Source: Rhizobiales bacterium YIM 77505
Lineage (GTDB): Bacteria > Pseudomonadota > Alphaproteobacteria > Rhizobiales > Beijerinckiaceae
Reading direction: 5' to 3'
Assembly (NCBI GenBank): GCA_000745135.1
Contig: JQNH01000001.1
Span: 2,480,001-2,544,000, forward strand
Length of the DNA: 64,000 bases
Translations under genes and position numbers: made by a program
Part shown: in pieces, positions 51,102 to 59,700 of the stretch
Layout: every line of letters begins with the position of its first letter
Position numbering within the stretch: the stretch's first letter is position 1
Notes under the pieces: generated by a model
The model's database searches: none
What the model was told of the DNA's origin: nothing
What the model saw: only the letters and a program-made list of their open reading frames with translations

Positions 51102-51803
51102 ATGCGCGTACTTCTCATCGAGGACGACAGCGCAACGGCGCAGAGCATCGAGCTGATGCTCAAGTCCGAAAACTTCAATGTCTACACGACCGATCTCGGG
51201 GAGGAGGGCGTCGATCTCGGCAAGCTCTACGACTACGATATCATCCTGCTCGATCTGAACCTGCCGGACATGTCGGGCTACGAGGTGCTCCGCAGCCTGC
51301 GCGTGGCGAAGGTCAAGACGCCGATCCTCATCCTGTCGGGCCTCGCCGGCATCGAGGACAAGGTGCGCGGGCTGGGCTTTGGCGCCGACGACTACATGAC
51401 CAAGCCGTTCCACAAGGACGAGCTCGTCGCCCGCATCCACGCCATCGTGCGCCGCTCCAAGGGCCACGCCCAATCGGTCATCACCACGGGCGACCTTGTC
51501 GTCAACCTCGACACCAAGACCGTGGAGGTCGCCGGCTCGCGGGTGCATCTGACGGGCAAGGAGTATCAGATGCTGGAGCTCCTTTCCCTGCGCAAGGGCA
51601 CGACCCTCACCAAGGAGATGTTCCTGAACCATCTCTACGGCGGCATGGATGAGCCCGAACTGAAGATCATCGACGTCTTCATCTGCAAGCTGCGCAAGAA
51701 GCTCGCCAACGCTTCGAACGGCAAGAACTACATCGAGACGGTCTGGGGCCGCGGCTATGTGCTGCGCGAGCCGACCGAGAGCGACGAGAGGATCGCTGTC
51801 TAA
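51102..51803 (+). CDS. ctrA: Cell-cycle response regulator CtrA
   Basis: 233 residues: receiver domain [20 protein letters not shown] with the phosphorylated Asp51 ([15 protein letters not shown]) and Lys101 ([18 protein letters not shown] in part), then the OmpR-type winged helix ([30 protein letters not shown] in parts; [25 protein letters not shown]). The near-invariant sequence makes CtrA certain. CtrA controls replication, division and flagellar genes in alphaproteobacteria and is phosphorylated through CckA-ChpT; chpT is 6 kb downstream. The C-terminus ends in IAV, a hydrophobic tail as expected for regulated proteolysis. Upstream Met codons in the frame were rejected because the family starts at MRVLLIEDD. 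Confidence 0.98.
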   Translation: MRVLLIEDDSATAQSIELMLKSENFNVYTTDLGEEGVDLGKLYDYDIILLDLNLPDMSGYEVLRSLRVAKVKTPILILSGLAGIEDKVRGLGFGADDYMTKPFHKDELVARIHAIVRRSKGHAQSVITTGDLVVNLDTKTVEVAGSRVHLTGKEYQMLELLSLRKGTTLTKEMFLNHLYGGMDEPELKIIDVFICKLRKKLANASNGKNYIETVWGRGYVLREPTESDERIAV

Positions 51804-51890
51804 GTCATCGGATCGTCGCAAGACCCTGCGACGATCTCAACCGGCGACATCGAACGGTTCGAGCCCGGAGGTACGGCCGGACCGAAAGAG

Positions 51891-51919
51891 AAGTCCCGCT
51901 CCGGCGGGACTTTTTCTTT
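51891..51919 (+). terminator. Rho-independent terminator after ctrA
   Basis: AAGTCCCGC (51891-51899), loop TCCG, GCGGGACTT (51904-51912), then a T-rich tail to 51919. The 9-bp perfect GC-rich stem with a stable tetraloop and T-tract is a textbook intrinsic terminator, 88 bp after the ctrA stop. Confidence 0.92.
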
Positions 51920-52241
51920 GTACGCCCCAACCATCACGGTCCTTGCGCAAGCCTGGAGGGGCGAGCGACCAAGGGAGGGCTGCCTGCCCGTCTTCGCCTT
52001 TCGCGCTCCACGCATCCCGGAGGGAAGCGCGCCACGTCCCTGCAAAGCATCACCGTGTTCCGGCCCTGGGCTGCGCAAAGCGGCTGGGTCGGGATCGCGA
52101 CGGAACACCCGTCGAAGGAAGAAGCATCAACCTGATCTTCTCGCGCCGCGATGGCAGGGGCCAGGGGCGAGCCTCGGCGGGGCGACCGCAGGCCTTCGCG
52201 AGGGTGAGCGCCGCCTCGCCCGCTTTTCCGCTGCGGGCTCC
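51920..52241. other. Gene-free segment between ctrA terminator and cheR, repeat-like
   Basis: Nothing coding is convincing here. It contains GCGCTCCACGCATCCCGGA (about 52008-52024), nearly identical to the reverse complement of a block in repeat copy A (CCGGATGCGTGGAGCGC at about 12293-12309), and GCAAAGCATCACCGT resembling GCGAAGCAGCACCGT of the same copy. It is probably a degraded third member of that dispersed intergenic repeat family. Confidence 0.4.
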
Positions 52242-53096
52242 CTATCGGCTCGCGACCAGGCGCAGGGGCGCCGTTGCCTCCGCCGGGCGGCTGGGGACGT
52301 AAAGGCCGCGGTGTTCCGGATGAGGTACCAGGGCGTCGGAGAGGCCGATGACGGTCTCGGCGGCGCCGAGAAGGACCGCTCCCCCCGGGTTCAGCGCCTG
52401 CGCGATGCGCCTGAGCACGTCCGCTTTGGTCGGCGCATCGAAGTAGATCAGGACGTTGCGGCAGTAGATGATGTCGAAGGTGCCAAGCGCGCCGAAGCTG
52501 TGGATCAGGTTCAGTGGCTTGAACTGGACCATCGAGCGGATCTCCTCCGAAATCCGCCAGCGATCCCCTTCCTGCGTGAAATATTTCAGAAGAAGCTGGA
52601 TCGGCAGCCCGCGCTGGACCTCGAACTGGGTGTAGTAGCCGGCCTTCGCCTTCTCGAGAACCTCGGTGGAGATGTCAGTCGCCAGGATCTCGATATTCCA
52701 GCCGGTCAGCTTCTGCGCCGACTCTTTGAGGATCATCGCCAGGGAATAGGGCTCCTGCCCTGTCGAGGCGGCCGCACACCAGATGCGGATCCGTCGCGTC
52801 GACCCTCGCGCGGCAAGGCAGCCGGGCAGCAGCACCTGGCGAAACAGATCGAAGGGCGTGCGATCGCGGAAGAAGAAGGTCTCATTGGTGGTCATGGCCT
52901 CGACCACGGCCTGTTCCAGCGCCGGATCAGGGGCGCCCTTGAGGCGCCCGATCAGGGCGCTCAAGGAGGCGATCCCGAAGCGCTGGCAGACCGGGCCGAG
53001 CCGGCTCTCCACGAGGTAGCGCTTCTCGGCGGTGAGGGCGAGGCCGGAGCGGGCCTTCAGGAAACTGCGCAGGGCGTCGAAGTCCGCTTCGGTCAT
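52242..53096 (-). CDS. cheR: Chemotaxis methyltransferase CheR
   Basis: 284 residues; SAM-dependent methylation of glutamates on chemoreceptors. N-terminal helical domain (FDALRSFLKARSGLALTAEKRYLVESRLG in parts), TTNETFFFRDRTPFDLF, SAM-binding IRIWCAAASTGQEPYSLAMIL (in part), ILATDISTEVLEKAKAGYY and FDIIYCRNVLIYFD. No C-terminal pentapeptide-receptor extension beyond normal length. Overlaps cheB by four bases (ATGA) and is the last gene of the che operon. Convergent with ctrA. Confidence 0.97.
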   Translation of the reverse strand: MTEADFDALRSFLKARSGLALTAEKRYLVESRLGPVCQRFGIASLSALIGRLKGAPDPALEQAVVEAMTTNETFFFRDRTPFDLFRQVLLPGCLAARGSTRRIRIWCAAASTGQEPYSLAMILKESAQKLTGWNIEILATDISTEVLEKAKAGYYTQFEVQRGLPIQLLLKYFTQEGDRWRISEEIRSMVQFKPLNLIHSFGALGTFDIIYCRNVLIYFDAPTKADVLRRIAQALNPGGAVLLGAAETVIGLSDALVPHPEHRGLYVPSRPAEATAPLRLVASR

Positions 53097-54226
53097 GCGA
53101 CGCTCCCGAACAAGCTCTTGATGGCGGGCGCGATGGCGCCGAGAGGAAGGATCTCGTGGGCCAGCCCCGCTCTCGCGACGGCGCCCGGCATGCCCCAGAC
53201 GGTGCTCGTGGCCTCGTCCTGGGCGATGACGGCAGCGCCCGCCTCAACGAGCGCCCGGGCCCCATTCGCCCCGTCCGAGCCCATGCCGGTGAGAACCACC
53301 GCGACTGCCGCGCCCCCGTAGACGTGAGCAGCATCGCGGAAGAGAACGTCGACGGCCGGGCGACAGAAATTCACCGCCGGCCCGTCGTCGAGGCGAAGCA
53401 CCGGCTGCGGGGCGCGGTCCCGTCGCAAGCCCATGTGGCGGCCGCCCGGCGCGACGTAGATGCAGCCGGCTGCCGGCACCTCGCCGTCCTGAGGCTCGCG
53501 CGCCGGAATGCCGACCTGGGCCGAAAGATGCTCCGCGAAGACGGCCGTGAAGATCGGCGGCATGTGCTGGACGATCAAGGTCGGGATGCGGTGCAGGAGC
53601 CCGGCGAGGGGCGACAGCATCTCCCCCACGGCCTTTGGACCGCCGGTGGAGGCGCCGATCAGAAGGCAGCGCGGTGCAACCGCGGGCCGCGGCCGAACCG
53701 CTCGGGGATAGGCCGGCGCGGGCGGGCGTTCCGCCGGGGCCAGCGCCGCCGGCCGTTGGATCGCCGGCCCGCCGGGGCGGCGCGCCCTCGGCCGCCCGAG
53801 GGCCTGGACCTTGGCGACGAGTTCCTGACGGAAGTTCGTAGAGGTCGTCACCTGCCGGTTGCTCTCGGGCTTCGGCAGGTAGTCGAGCGCCCCGAGGGAC
53901 AGGCATTTGAGAGAGATGTCCGCGTTGCGCTGAGTCAGCGTCGAGATGACGATGACGGCAAGGTGCGGCTTCTTCTCGAGGAGCCGGGGCAGCGTGCTGA
54001 TCCCGTCGAGCTCCGGCATGTCGATGTCGAGGAGAACGATGTCCGGATCGGCACGGTCGAGGGCGTCGATGGCGGCGCGCCCATTGGCGACGGTCGCGAC
54101 GATGTCGAAGCCGGCCTCCTCCAGCCACCGCGCCATGAGGCCCCTGACGACGACGGAGTCATCGCACACCATGACGCGAGTGCTGGCGGTCATCGGCGCC
54201 GGAGCTGGAGCGGAAGCAATGCTCAT
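53093..54226 (-). CDS. cheB: Chemotaxis response regulator methylesterase CheB
   Basis: 377 residues: receiver domain with phosphorylated Asp67 (DIVLLDIDMPELDG), a Pro/Arg/Ala-rich linker (about 145-183), and the C-terminal methylesterase domain with catalytic Ser193 (GASTGGPKA), His221 (VQHMPP) and Asp318 (GMGSDGANGA). Removes methyl groups from receptors and deamidates receptor glutamines when phosphorylated by CheA. The linker is unusually proline-rich. Coupled to cheR by a four-base overlap. Confidence 0.97.
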   Translation of the reverse strand: MSIASAPAPAPMTASTRVMVCDDSVVVRGLMARWLEEAGFDIVATVANGRAAIDALDRADPDIVLLDIDMPELDGISTLPRLLEKKPHLAVIVISTLTQRNADISLKCLSLGALDYLPKPESNRQVTTSTNFRQELVAKVQALGRPRARRPGGPAIQRPAALAPAERPPAPAYPRAVRPRPAVAPRCLLIGASTGGPKAVGEMLSPLAGLLHRIPTLIVQHMPPIFTAVFAEHLSAQVGIPAREPQDGEVPAAGCIYVAPGGRHMGLRRDRAPQPVLRLDDGPAVNFCRPAVDVLFRDAAHVYGGAAVAVVLTGMGSDGANGARALVEAGAAVIAQDEATSTVWGMPGAVARAGLAHEILPLGAIAPAIKSLFGSVA

Positions 54227-54285
54227 AAGAAAACTCGCGATGAAAACAGGAACGCTTGGAGACGGCCGCGACGGCCCCGCCGCAT

Positions 54286-54651
54286 CTAGACGAGGCCGAC
54301 CTCCTGGAGCTTCGCGGTCACGATCTCCTTGTCGAACGGTTTCATGATGTACTCGTCCGCGCCCGCGTGCATGGCGCGGGCGATGTGCGCCACGTCGTTC
54401 TCCGTCGTGCAGAAGACGACCTTCGGCCGGTCGCCGTCCGGCGTGCGCCGCAGGTTCTTGAGGAATTCGTAGCCGTCCATGACCGGCATGTTCCAGTCGA
54501 GGAGGACCGCATCTGGCATCTCGTTCCGGCAGGCGAGGAGCGCCTGCTCACCGTTCTCGGCCTCCGATACCCGGAAGCTCAGCCCTTCAAGGATGCGGCG
54601 CGCCACCTTCCGGATGACGGCCGAGTCATCGACGACGAGGCAGTGTTTCAT
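54286..54651 (-). CDS. cheY: CheY-like single-domain response regulator
   Basis: 121 residues, receiver domain only: acidic pocket VVDDSAVIRKVARR, phosphorylated Asp52 (AVLLDWNMPVMDGYEF), Thr/Ser position FCTTENDVAHIARA and Lys104 (YIMKPFDKE). The DWNMP form is common for alphaproteobacterial CheY proteins in operons with a hybrid CheA. It could be the motor-binding CheY or a phosphate-sink type; sequence alone does not decide. It sits between cheW and cheB. Confidence 0.92.
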   Translation of the reverse strand: MKHCLVVDDSAVIRKVARRILEGLSFRVSEAENGEQALLACRNEMPDAVLLDWNMPVMDGYEFLKNLRRTPDGDRPKVVFCTTENDVAHIARAMHAGADEYIMKPFDKEIVTAKLQEVGLV

Positions 54652-54680
54652 GACCGTGCTCCAAGATTTCAGCCCGCAGT

Positions 54681-55169
54681 TCAGGCGGCGCGCGCTTCCA
54701 TGCCGAAGGAGAGGACGGCGTCGACGTCGAGAATGATCAAAAGCCTCTCGTCGAGCCGGTGAACGCCGCGCGACAGCTTGACCCAGCGCTCGTCCATGTG
54801 AACGGGATTGGGCTCGCGCATCTCCGGGGCAAGCTTCATCACCTCGCCCACCCCGTCGACCAGGAGCCCGTAGGATTCTCCCTGGTGTTCAAGCCCCACC
54901 GCCATCTCGCGCTCGGACGCGGCGCGGTCGGCAAGACCCAGGCGACGGCGCAGGCACACGGCGGTGACCACCCGTCCGCGCAAATTCAAGAGTCCGACGA
55001 TCTCGCGGGGAGCCAAGGGAACGGCGGTCAGCGCGCTCGGGATGAAGACGTCGTGCACCCTGTCGATGGGCAGGCCGAACATCTGCTCCGCCACGGTGAC
55101 CGTCACATATTCCTCGTAGTCACCCGCCGCAGCGCGGGCGGAGACAAGGTTGCTGTTGGCGGCGATCAT
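54681..55169 (-). CDS. cheW: Chemotaxis coupling protein CheW
   Basis: 162 residues of the CheW fold: YVTVTVAEQMFGLPIDRVHDVF (in part), LTAVPLAPREIVGLLNLRGRVV (in part) with the typical NLRG, and GESYGLLVDGVGEVMKL. It links receptors to CheA in the signalling array. The Met at 55169 overlaps the cheA stop (ATGA), so translation is coupled. It ends VLSFGMEARAA. Confidence 0.96.
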   Translation of the reverse strand: MIAANSNLVSARAAAGDYEEYVTVTVAEQMFGLPIDRVHDVFIPSALTAVPLAPREIVGLLNLRGRVVTAVCLRRRLGLADRAASEREMAVGLEHQGESYGLLVDGVGEVMKLAPEMREPNPVHMDERWVKLSRGVHRLDERLLIILDVDAVLSFGMEARAA

Positions 55170-57877
55170 GCGGCCTCTCCAAGCGCCGGCTGGGTTTCCG
55201 CAAGAGCGGCGACGAGACCGCTGCGGTCGAACTTGGCGACGAACTCCGCGATCTCGAGCCTGCGCGCGCGCTCGACGGCGTCCGGCGTGACGCCTGAGGC
55301 CAGCGCGATGACCGGCAGACCGGCATGACGGCCATGACCGCGAATGGTCTCGACCAGCTCGAAGCCGTTCTTGCCGGGCATGTCGATGTCCGTGACCACC
55401 ACGTCGATGCGAGCCGTGGCGTTGAGGAGGTGCAGCGCCTCGTCGGCGCTGCTCGCCGCCACGACCTGGTAGCCCGCTGCCTTGAGGACGGGCGTCAGCA
55501 TCTCGCGGAAGAAGGCGGAATCGTCGACGAGAAGCACGGTGCGGCGCAAAGCCGAGATCCGCCCGCTCCCCGGCCGCGTCCAATCCTCGTGGGCGAGGGG
55601 GAGATAGTGGGCCACGTTGACGATCTCGGTCGCCCGGTTGCGGATCACGGCCGAGCCCACGAGGTCCGAGCGGTCCGCCACGAGCTCGATGTCCAGGCGA
55701 TCGTCGACGATGTCGACGATCTCGTCGACAACAAGGCCCATCGAGCGCTCCCCGTCCGAGAAGACCACGAGGGGCTGCGTGCCTTCCCGGCGGATGGCAA
55801 CGTCCGGATCCGCGGGAACGAGCGGCATGAGCCGGCCGCGGTACTGGATGAGCGGCCGCCCCCCGACCCACTCGATCTTGCTGGCGTCGATCTCCTCGAG
55901 GCGCGTCACCAGCGACAGGGGCACCGCCTTCAAGGTTTCGCCGCCGCCGCGGAAGATCAGGAGCGTGACCGTCTCGGATTCGCCTGCCGTCGCCTGCTCC
56001 GCGGGATCGTCCCCCGTGAGCTGGTCCTGGGCGGCGCCCGAGCCAACCACCTTCGCGATCCCGTTTGGATCGATGATGAGCACCACCGCCCCGTCTCCGA
56101 GGATGGTGTTGCCCGAGAACAGCTGGATATGGCGCAGCTTCGACGACATGGGCTTCACGACGATTTCTTCCGTATGGAAGACCCCGTCGACCAGGATGCC
56201 GAAGCGCTGGCGGCCGACCTGCGTCACCACCACGAAGCCTTCGTCGGCGGCCGCCTCCGCGGAGCCCGGCAGGCCCAGTACCTTCGAGATCGGCACGATG
56301 GGCAGCAGCCGCTCGCGCAAGCGCAGCACCGGCGTGCCGTTGATGCGCTCGATCGCATGGTCGGAGCCGGGCTTCACCCGCACAAGCTCGAGCACCGCCA
56401 CTTGCGGGATGGCAAAGCGCTGGTCCTGAGCGCTGACGATCAGCGCCGCAACGATGGCGAGCGTCAGCGGGATCTTGATGGTGAAGACCGTGCCGCGCCC
56501 CTGCTCGGAACGGATGTCGACCGTGCCGCCGATGAGCTCGATATTGGTCTTGACCACGTCCATGCCGACGCCGCGGCCGGAGACGGACGTTATTTCCTTC
56601 GCGGTGGAGAAGCCCGGGTGGAAGATGAACTTCGCCACCTGTGCGTCGTTCATGCGCTCTACTTCGGCTTCGCTGGCAAGCCCGCGCTCGATCGCCTTGC
56701 GGCGGATCGCCGCGAAGTTGAGGCCGCGGCCGTCATCCGCGATCTCAATGGTGATGGTGCCGCCCTCGTGATAGGCGTTGAGGCGGATGACGCCGCGCTC
56801 CGGCTTGCCCGCCGCCTTGCGCTCGAGCGGCGTCTCGATGCCGTGATCCGCCGAGTTGCGGATCATATGCGTGAGCGGGTCCTTGATGACCTCGAGCACC
56901 TGCCGGTCGAGCTCGGTCTCGGCACCCTGCATGACGAGCTCGATCTTCTTGTTGAGCTCGGCGGAAAGGTCGCGGACGACGCGCGGCAGCTTCTGCCAGG
57001 CGGTGCCGATCGGCTGCATGCGCGTCTTCATGACGCCTTCCTGCAGCTCGGCCGTCACGTGCGAGAGCCGCTGCAGCGGCACCTTGTAGGCGTTGTCGTC
57101 GTGGCGACGCGCGATTTCGAGGAGCTGGTTGCGCGTGAGCACCAGCTCCGACACCATGGTCATCAGGTGCTCGAGCGTGTCGACATTGACCCGGATGGTC
57201 TGCACCTTGGAGACGGGTGCGCCTTCCCCGGCGTCGCCCCCTTCGCCTTTCGGCGCCTTGTGCGCCTGCTCGTCCGAGCCTTGCGCCGCAGCGCGGGGCG
57301 GCGGCGGCGGCGGTGGCGGAGGCGCCGCAGCAGGTTCGCTCGGCGCGGCGGGGGACGGCTCGTCCTCGGGACCCGGCGCCTCGCGGAAAGCGCGCTCGAG
57401 CTCGTCGAGGGAAACCTCGCCGGGCTTCAGCGGCCGCTCCAACACCTGGTGAACGAGCGTGCCGACGGTGAGCTTCGGCTCTGGCGGAGGCGGCGCAGGA
57501 GCGGGCTCCGTCGCCATGCGCTCGAGTTCGCCGATGAGGTCATCGTCGGCGCCGTCAGGCTCCGCGGCGGTGCGTTCGAGCTCGGCCAGGATCTCCTTGA
57601 TGCGGTCAAGGGTCGCGAGGATGATCGAGACCGCCTGGCTCGTGACGGGCATTCCATCCCGGAACTTGCCCATCAGCGTCTCGGCCGCATGCGCCAGCGC
57701 CTCGAGGCGGGGCAGGCCGAGGAAGCCGCAGGTGCCCTTGATGGTGTGCACGAGGCGGAAGATGTTGCGGAGGATCGTCTCGTTGTTCGGATCCTGCTCG
57801 AACCGGACGAGCTCGACGTCGACGACGTCAAGGTGTTCCGCCGTCTCGGTCAGGAACTCGCGCAACAAATCATCCAT
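55166..57877 (-). CDS. cheA: Hybrid chemotaxis histidine kinase CheA with C-terminal receiver
   Basis: 903 residues, longer than the roughly 650 of enteric CheA. Domains in order: HPt with His44 (FRLVHTIKGTCGFLGLPRLE in part), a Pro-rich linker with a run of nine prolines (about residue 190) in place of a clear P2 domain, dimerisation helix (TLEHLMTMVSELVLTRNQLLEI in part), HATPase (IRNSADHGIETPLERK, GRGVGMDVVKTNIE), CheW domain (about 480-610), a second CheW-like segment (about 640-770), and a receiver (778-903) with Asp830 (VVTDIDMPGKNGFEL) and Lys882. The receiver may serve as a phosphate sink or feedback element. First gene of cheA-cheW-cheY-cheB-cheR. Confidence 0.96.
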   Translation of the reverse strand: MDDLLREFLTETAEHLDVVDVELVRFEQDPNNETILRNIFRLVHTIKGTCGFLGLPRLEALAHAAETLMGKFRDGMPVTSQAVSIILATLDRIKEILAELERTAAEPDGADDDLIGELERMATEPAPAPPPPEPKLTVGTLVHQVLERPLKPGEVSLDELERAFREAPGPEDEPSPAAPSEPAAAPPPPPPPPPRAAAQGSDEQAHKAPKGEGGDAGEGAPVSKVQTIRVNVDTLEHLMTMVSELVLTRNQLLEIARRHDDNAYKVPLQRLSHVTAELQEGVMKTRMQPIGTAWQKLPRVVRDLSAELNKKIELVMQGAETELDRQVLEVIKDPLTHMIRNSADHGIETPLERKAAGKPERGVIRLNAYHEGGTITIEIADDGRGLNFAAIRRKAIERGLASEAEVERMNDAQVAKFIFHPGFSTAKEITSVSGRGVGMDVVKTNIELIGGTVDIRSEQGRGTVFTIKIPLTLAIVAALIVSAQDQRFAIPQVAVLELVRVKPGSDHAIERINGTPVLRLRERLLPIVPISKVLGLPGSAEAAADEGFVVVTQVGRQRFGILVDGVFHTEEIVVKPMSSKLRHIQLFSGNTILGDGAVVLIIDPNGIAKVVGSGAAQDQLTGDDPAEQATAGESETVTLLIFRGGGETLKAVPLSLVTRLEEIDASKIEWVGGRPLIQYRGRLMPLVPADPDVAIRREGTQPLVVFSDGERSMGLVVDEIVDIVDDRLDIELVADRSDLVGSAVIRNRATEIVNVAHYLPLAHEDWTRPGSGRISALRRTVLLVDDSAFFREMLTPVLKAAGYQVVAASSADEALHLLNATARIDVVVTDIDMPGKNGFELVETIRGHGRHAGLPVIALASGVTPDAVERARRLEIAEFVAKFDRSGLVAALAETQPALGEAA

Positions 57878-58008
57878 AACGACCTACTCTACTCACGCAA
57901 CGCGCACTGACTGCGTGGCGAGTGTCGCCGGGATGGGTTTATGATCGGTTGAGACCGTTCACTTTTTCAGGGAAAGGGCCAAGGCGCGACGGCATCGCCT
58001 AAGCCGAG

Positions 58009-58044
58009 ACCTGGGCCAAAACCTCGGCCAAGAGCTGGGCCAAG
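58009..58044. repeat. Three 12-bp tandem repeats next to the chpT stop
   Basis: ACCTGGGCCAAA (58009-58020), ACCTCGGCCAAG (58021-58032) and AGCTGGGCCAAG (58033-58044). On the minus strand they lie directly after the chpT TGA and stay in its frame, reading LAQL, LAEV, LAQV, SA before a TAG at 57999-58001. Confidence 0.75.
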
Positions 58045-58046
58045 CC

Positions 58047-58688
58047 TCAGGCCGGCTCCGCACGAAGCGTGACCTCGTCGCCCTCGAGGGAGAGCGACAC
58101 CGTCATCCCCGTCTCGCGGGCGATGAGGCCCGTGTAATAGGGCTGGATGCCGTGAGCGTCGACGACGCCGGATTGCGGCGCGCCGGCAAGCAAGGCCTCC
58201 GCATGGGTCGGGATGCGCGCGTGCGGGCCCTTGGCGGTGATCGCGAAGGCGGAACGCTCCGCGTCCCCCGTCACCCGCACGACGATCGATCCGCCCCGCG
58301 GGATGGCGCTCGTCGCGATGACGACGAGGTTGAGGAGAAGCTTCGCCCGGTTCTTCGGCAGGAGCAGGCGGGGCGCCTCCCAGGCCAGGGAAATCTTGTC
58401 GTCCTGGAACAGCCCCCGCGCCACCTGCTCCGCATCGCCAAGATCGATCGATGCACCGGCGGAGCCGGCCGCTCCGAAGGCGATGCGGGCGAACTGGAGC
58501 CGGGCGGAGGCCTGCCTTGCGCTCTTGCGGATGAGGTCAAGGGCGAACTCCTTCATCGAAGGGTCGCTTTCGTCGTCGAGCACTTCGAGGCCGTTGACGA
58601 TCGCCCCCACGGGGGAAATCACGTCATGGCACACGCGCGAGCAGAGAAGCGCGGCAAGATCGAGGGCATCGAGGGTAACGGCGGCCAT
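58047..58688 (-). CDS. chpT: Histidine phosphotransferase ChpT
   Basis: 213 residues. The N-terminal DHp-like helical hairpin holds the phosphorylated His21 (LCSRVCHDVISPVGAIVNGLEVL in part); the C-terminal degenerate HATPase-like domain includes AKLLLNLVVIATSAIPRGGSIVVRV (in part) and ends EVTLRAEPA, with no ATP-binding boxes. ChpT passes phosphate from CckA to CtrA and CpdR. Start at 58688: the upstream codons are not protein-like. It lies behind the che operon on the same strand with a 169-bp gap to cheA, so is likely expressed separately. Confidence 0.92.
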   Translation of the reverse strand: MAAVTLDALDLAALLCSRVCHDVISPVGAIVNGLEVLDDESDPSMKEFALDLIRKSARQASARLQFARIAFGAAGSAGASIDLGDAEQVARGLFQDDKISLAWEAPRLLLPKNRAKLLLNLVVIATSAIPRGGSIVVRVTGDAERSAFAITAKGPHARIPTHAEALLAGAPQSGVVDAHGIQPYYTGLIARETGMTVSLSLEGDEVTLRAEPA

Positions 58689-58858
58689 CAGGCGCTCCGC
58701 GGGCAGGAGAGGAAGATCGACGGTGCCGCCGGGCGCCCCGGGGCAATCGGCGCCGTCGAAGCGACGCAAGCTCCGATCCGATAGCTGCCTGCGCGCCCTT
58801 TGAAAAGGATCAGCGCGCCACGTCGACAGAGTGTGAGAAAAGAGGCACAAGAGCCGCC

Positions 58859-59683
58859 ATGACGCTCGACCCAGCAAGCCGCGACGCCCTCGCCCTGCGC
58901 CTCGGCGAGATCGCCTGTGAGGCCGGACGCCTCATCCTCTCTTTGAGCGCCCAAAACACCGCCCGGCTGAAGGCCGATGGCAGCCCCAGCACCGAGGCGG
59001 ACCTTGCCGCGGAGCGCCTCATCCTGGAGCGGCTTGCGGCCGCCTGGCCCGACATCCCCGTGGTGGCGGAGGAAACGGCCGAGGCGGTCCGCCCCAAAGA
59101 CCTGTTCTTTCTCGTGGACCCTCTCGACGGCACCCGCGATTTCATCGCGGGAAGCGATGAGTATTGCGTCAACATCGCGCTTGTCGCGGCAGGGCGTCCC
59201 GTCGCCGCTGCCGTTGCGGCGCCGGCGCTCGGCCGGTTGTGGGTTGCCGGAACGAGGGCAGCCGCCGGCGCCGTTCCGGCGACCAGCAATGAGCCCCTCC
59301 GCCTGACTCCCGCCCGAACGAGACCCGCCCCAGCGGGCGGGCTTGTCGCCCTCGTCAGCCGCCGCCACGGCGATGAGGCGACGGAGCAATGTCTTGCAAG
59401 CCTGCCCATTGCCGAACGTCGGACGGCGGGCTCAGCCCTGAAGTTCTGCCTGATCGCCTCCGGCGAGGCGGATCTTTACGTGCGCTGCGGGCCGACCCGC
59501 GAGTGGGACACCGCCGCGGGCGATCATGTCCTCACGACGGCGGGCGGCGGCGTCGTCCAGGCCGGAGGTTCGCCTCTCACTTACGGCCGCCACGGCGATC
59601 GCTTCGTCAACGGCCCCTTTGCCGCTTTGGGAGACCCGAGCCTCGCGCCGCACCTTGGCCAGAGTCTCGCCGTCTGCCGCTAG
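58859..59683 (+). CDS. cysQ: 3'(2'),5'-bisphosphate nucleotidase CysQ / inositol-phosphatase family
   Basis: 274 residues of the inositol monophosphatase superfamily. Metal site: VVAEETAE (Glu71/72), DPLDGTRDF (Asp87, Asp90) and the distal EWDTAAGDHVLTTAGG. CysQ hydrolyses PAP (3'-phosphoadenosine 5'-phosphate), recycling a by-product of sulfate assimilation; the DPLDGTRDFI form is closest to CysQ rather than SuhB. Divergent from chpT with a 170-bp gap. Context does not add to the functional call. Confidence 0.88.
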   Translation: MTLDPASRDALALRLGEIACEAGRLILSLSAQNTARLKADGSPSTEADLAAERLILERLAAAWPDIPVVAEETAEAVRPKDLFFLVDPLDGTRDFIAGSDEYCVNIALVAAGRPVAAAVAAPALGRLWVAGTRAAAGAVPATSNEPLRLTPARTRPAPAGGLVALVSRRHGDEATEQCLASLPIAERRTAGSALKFCLIASGEADLYVRCGPTREWDTAAGDHVLTTAGGGVVQAGGSPLTYGRHGDRFVNGPFAALGDPSLAPHLGQSLAVCR

Positions 59684-59700
59684 CGGCGCGCAGGACCCGT

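Noticed and set aside
55325-57910. 861-codon plus-strand open frame
   Set aside because: Antisense to the hybrid cheA; sequence is shadow-like and the opposite strand carries every expected CheA motif.
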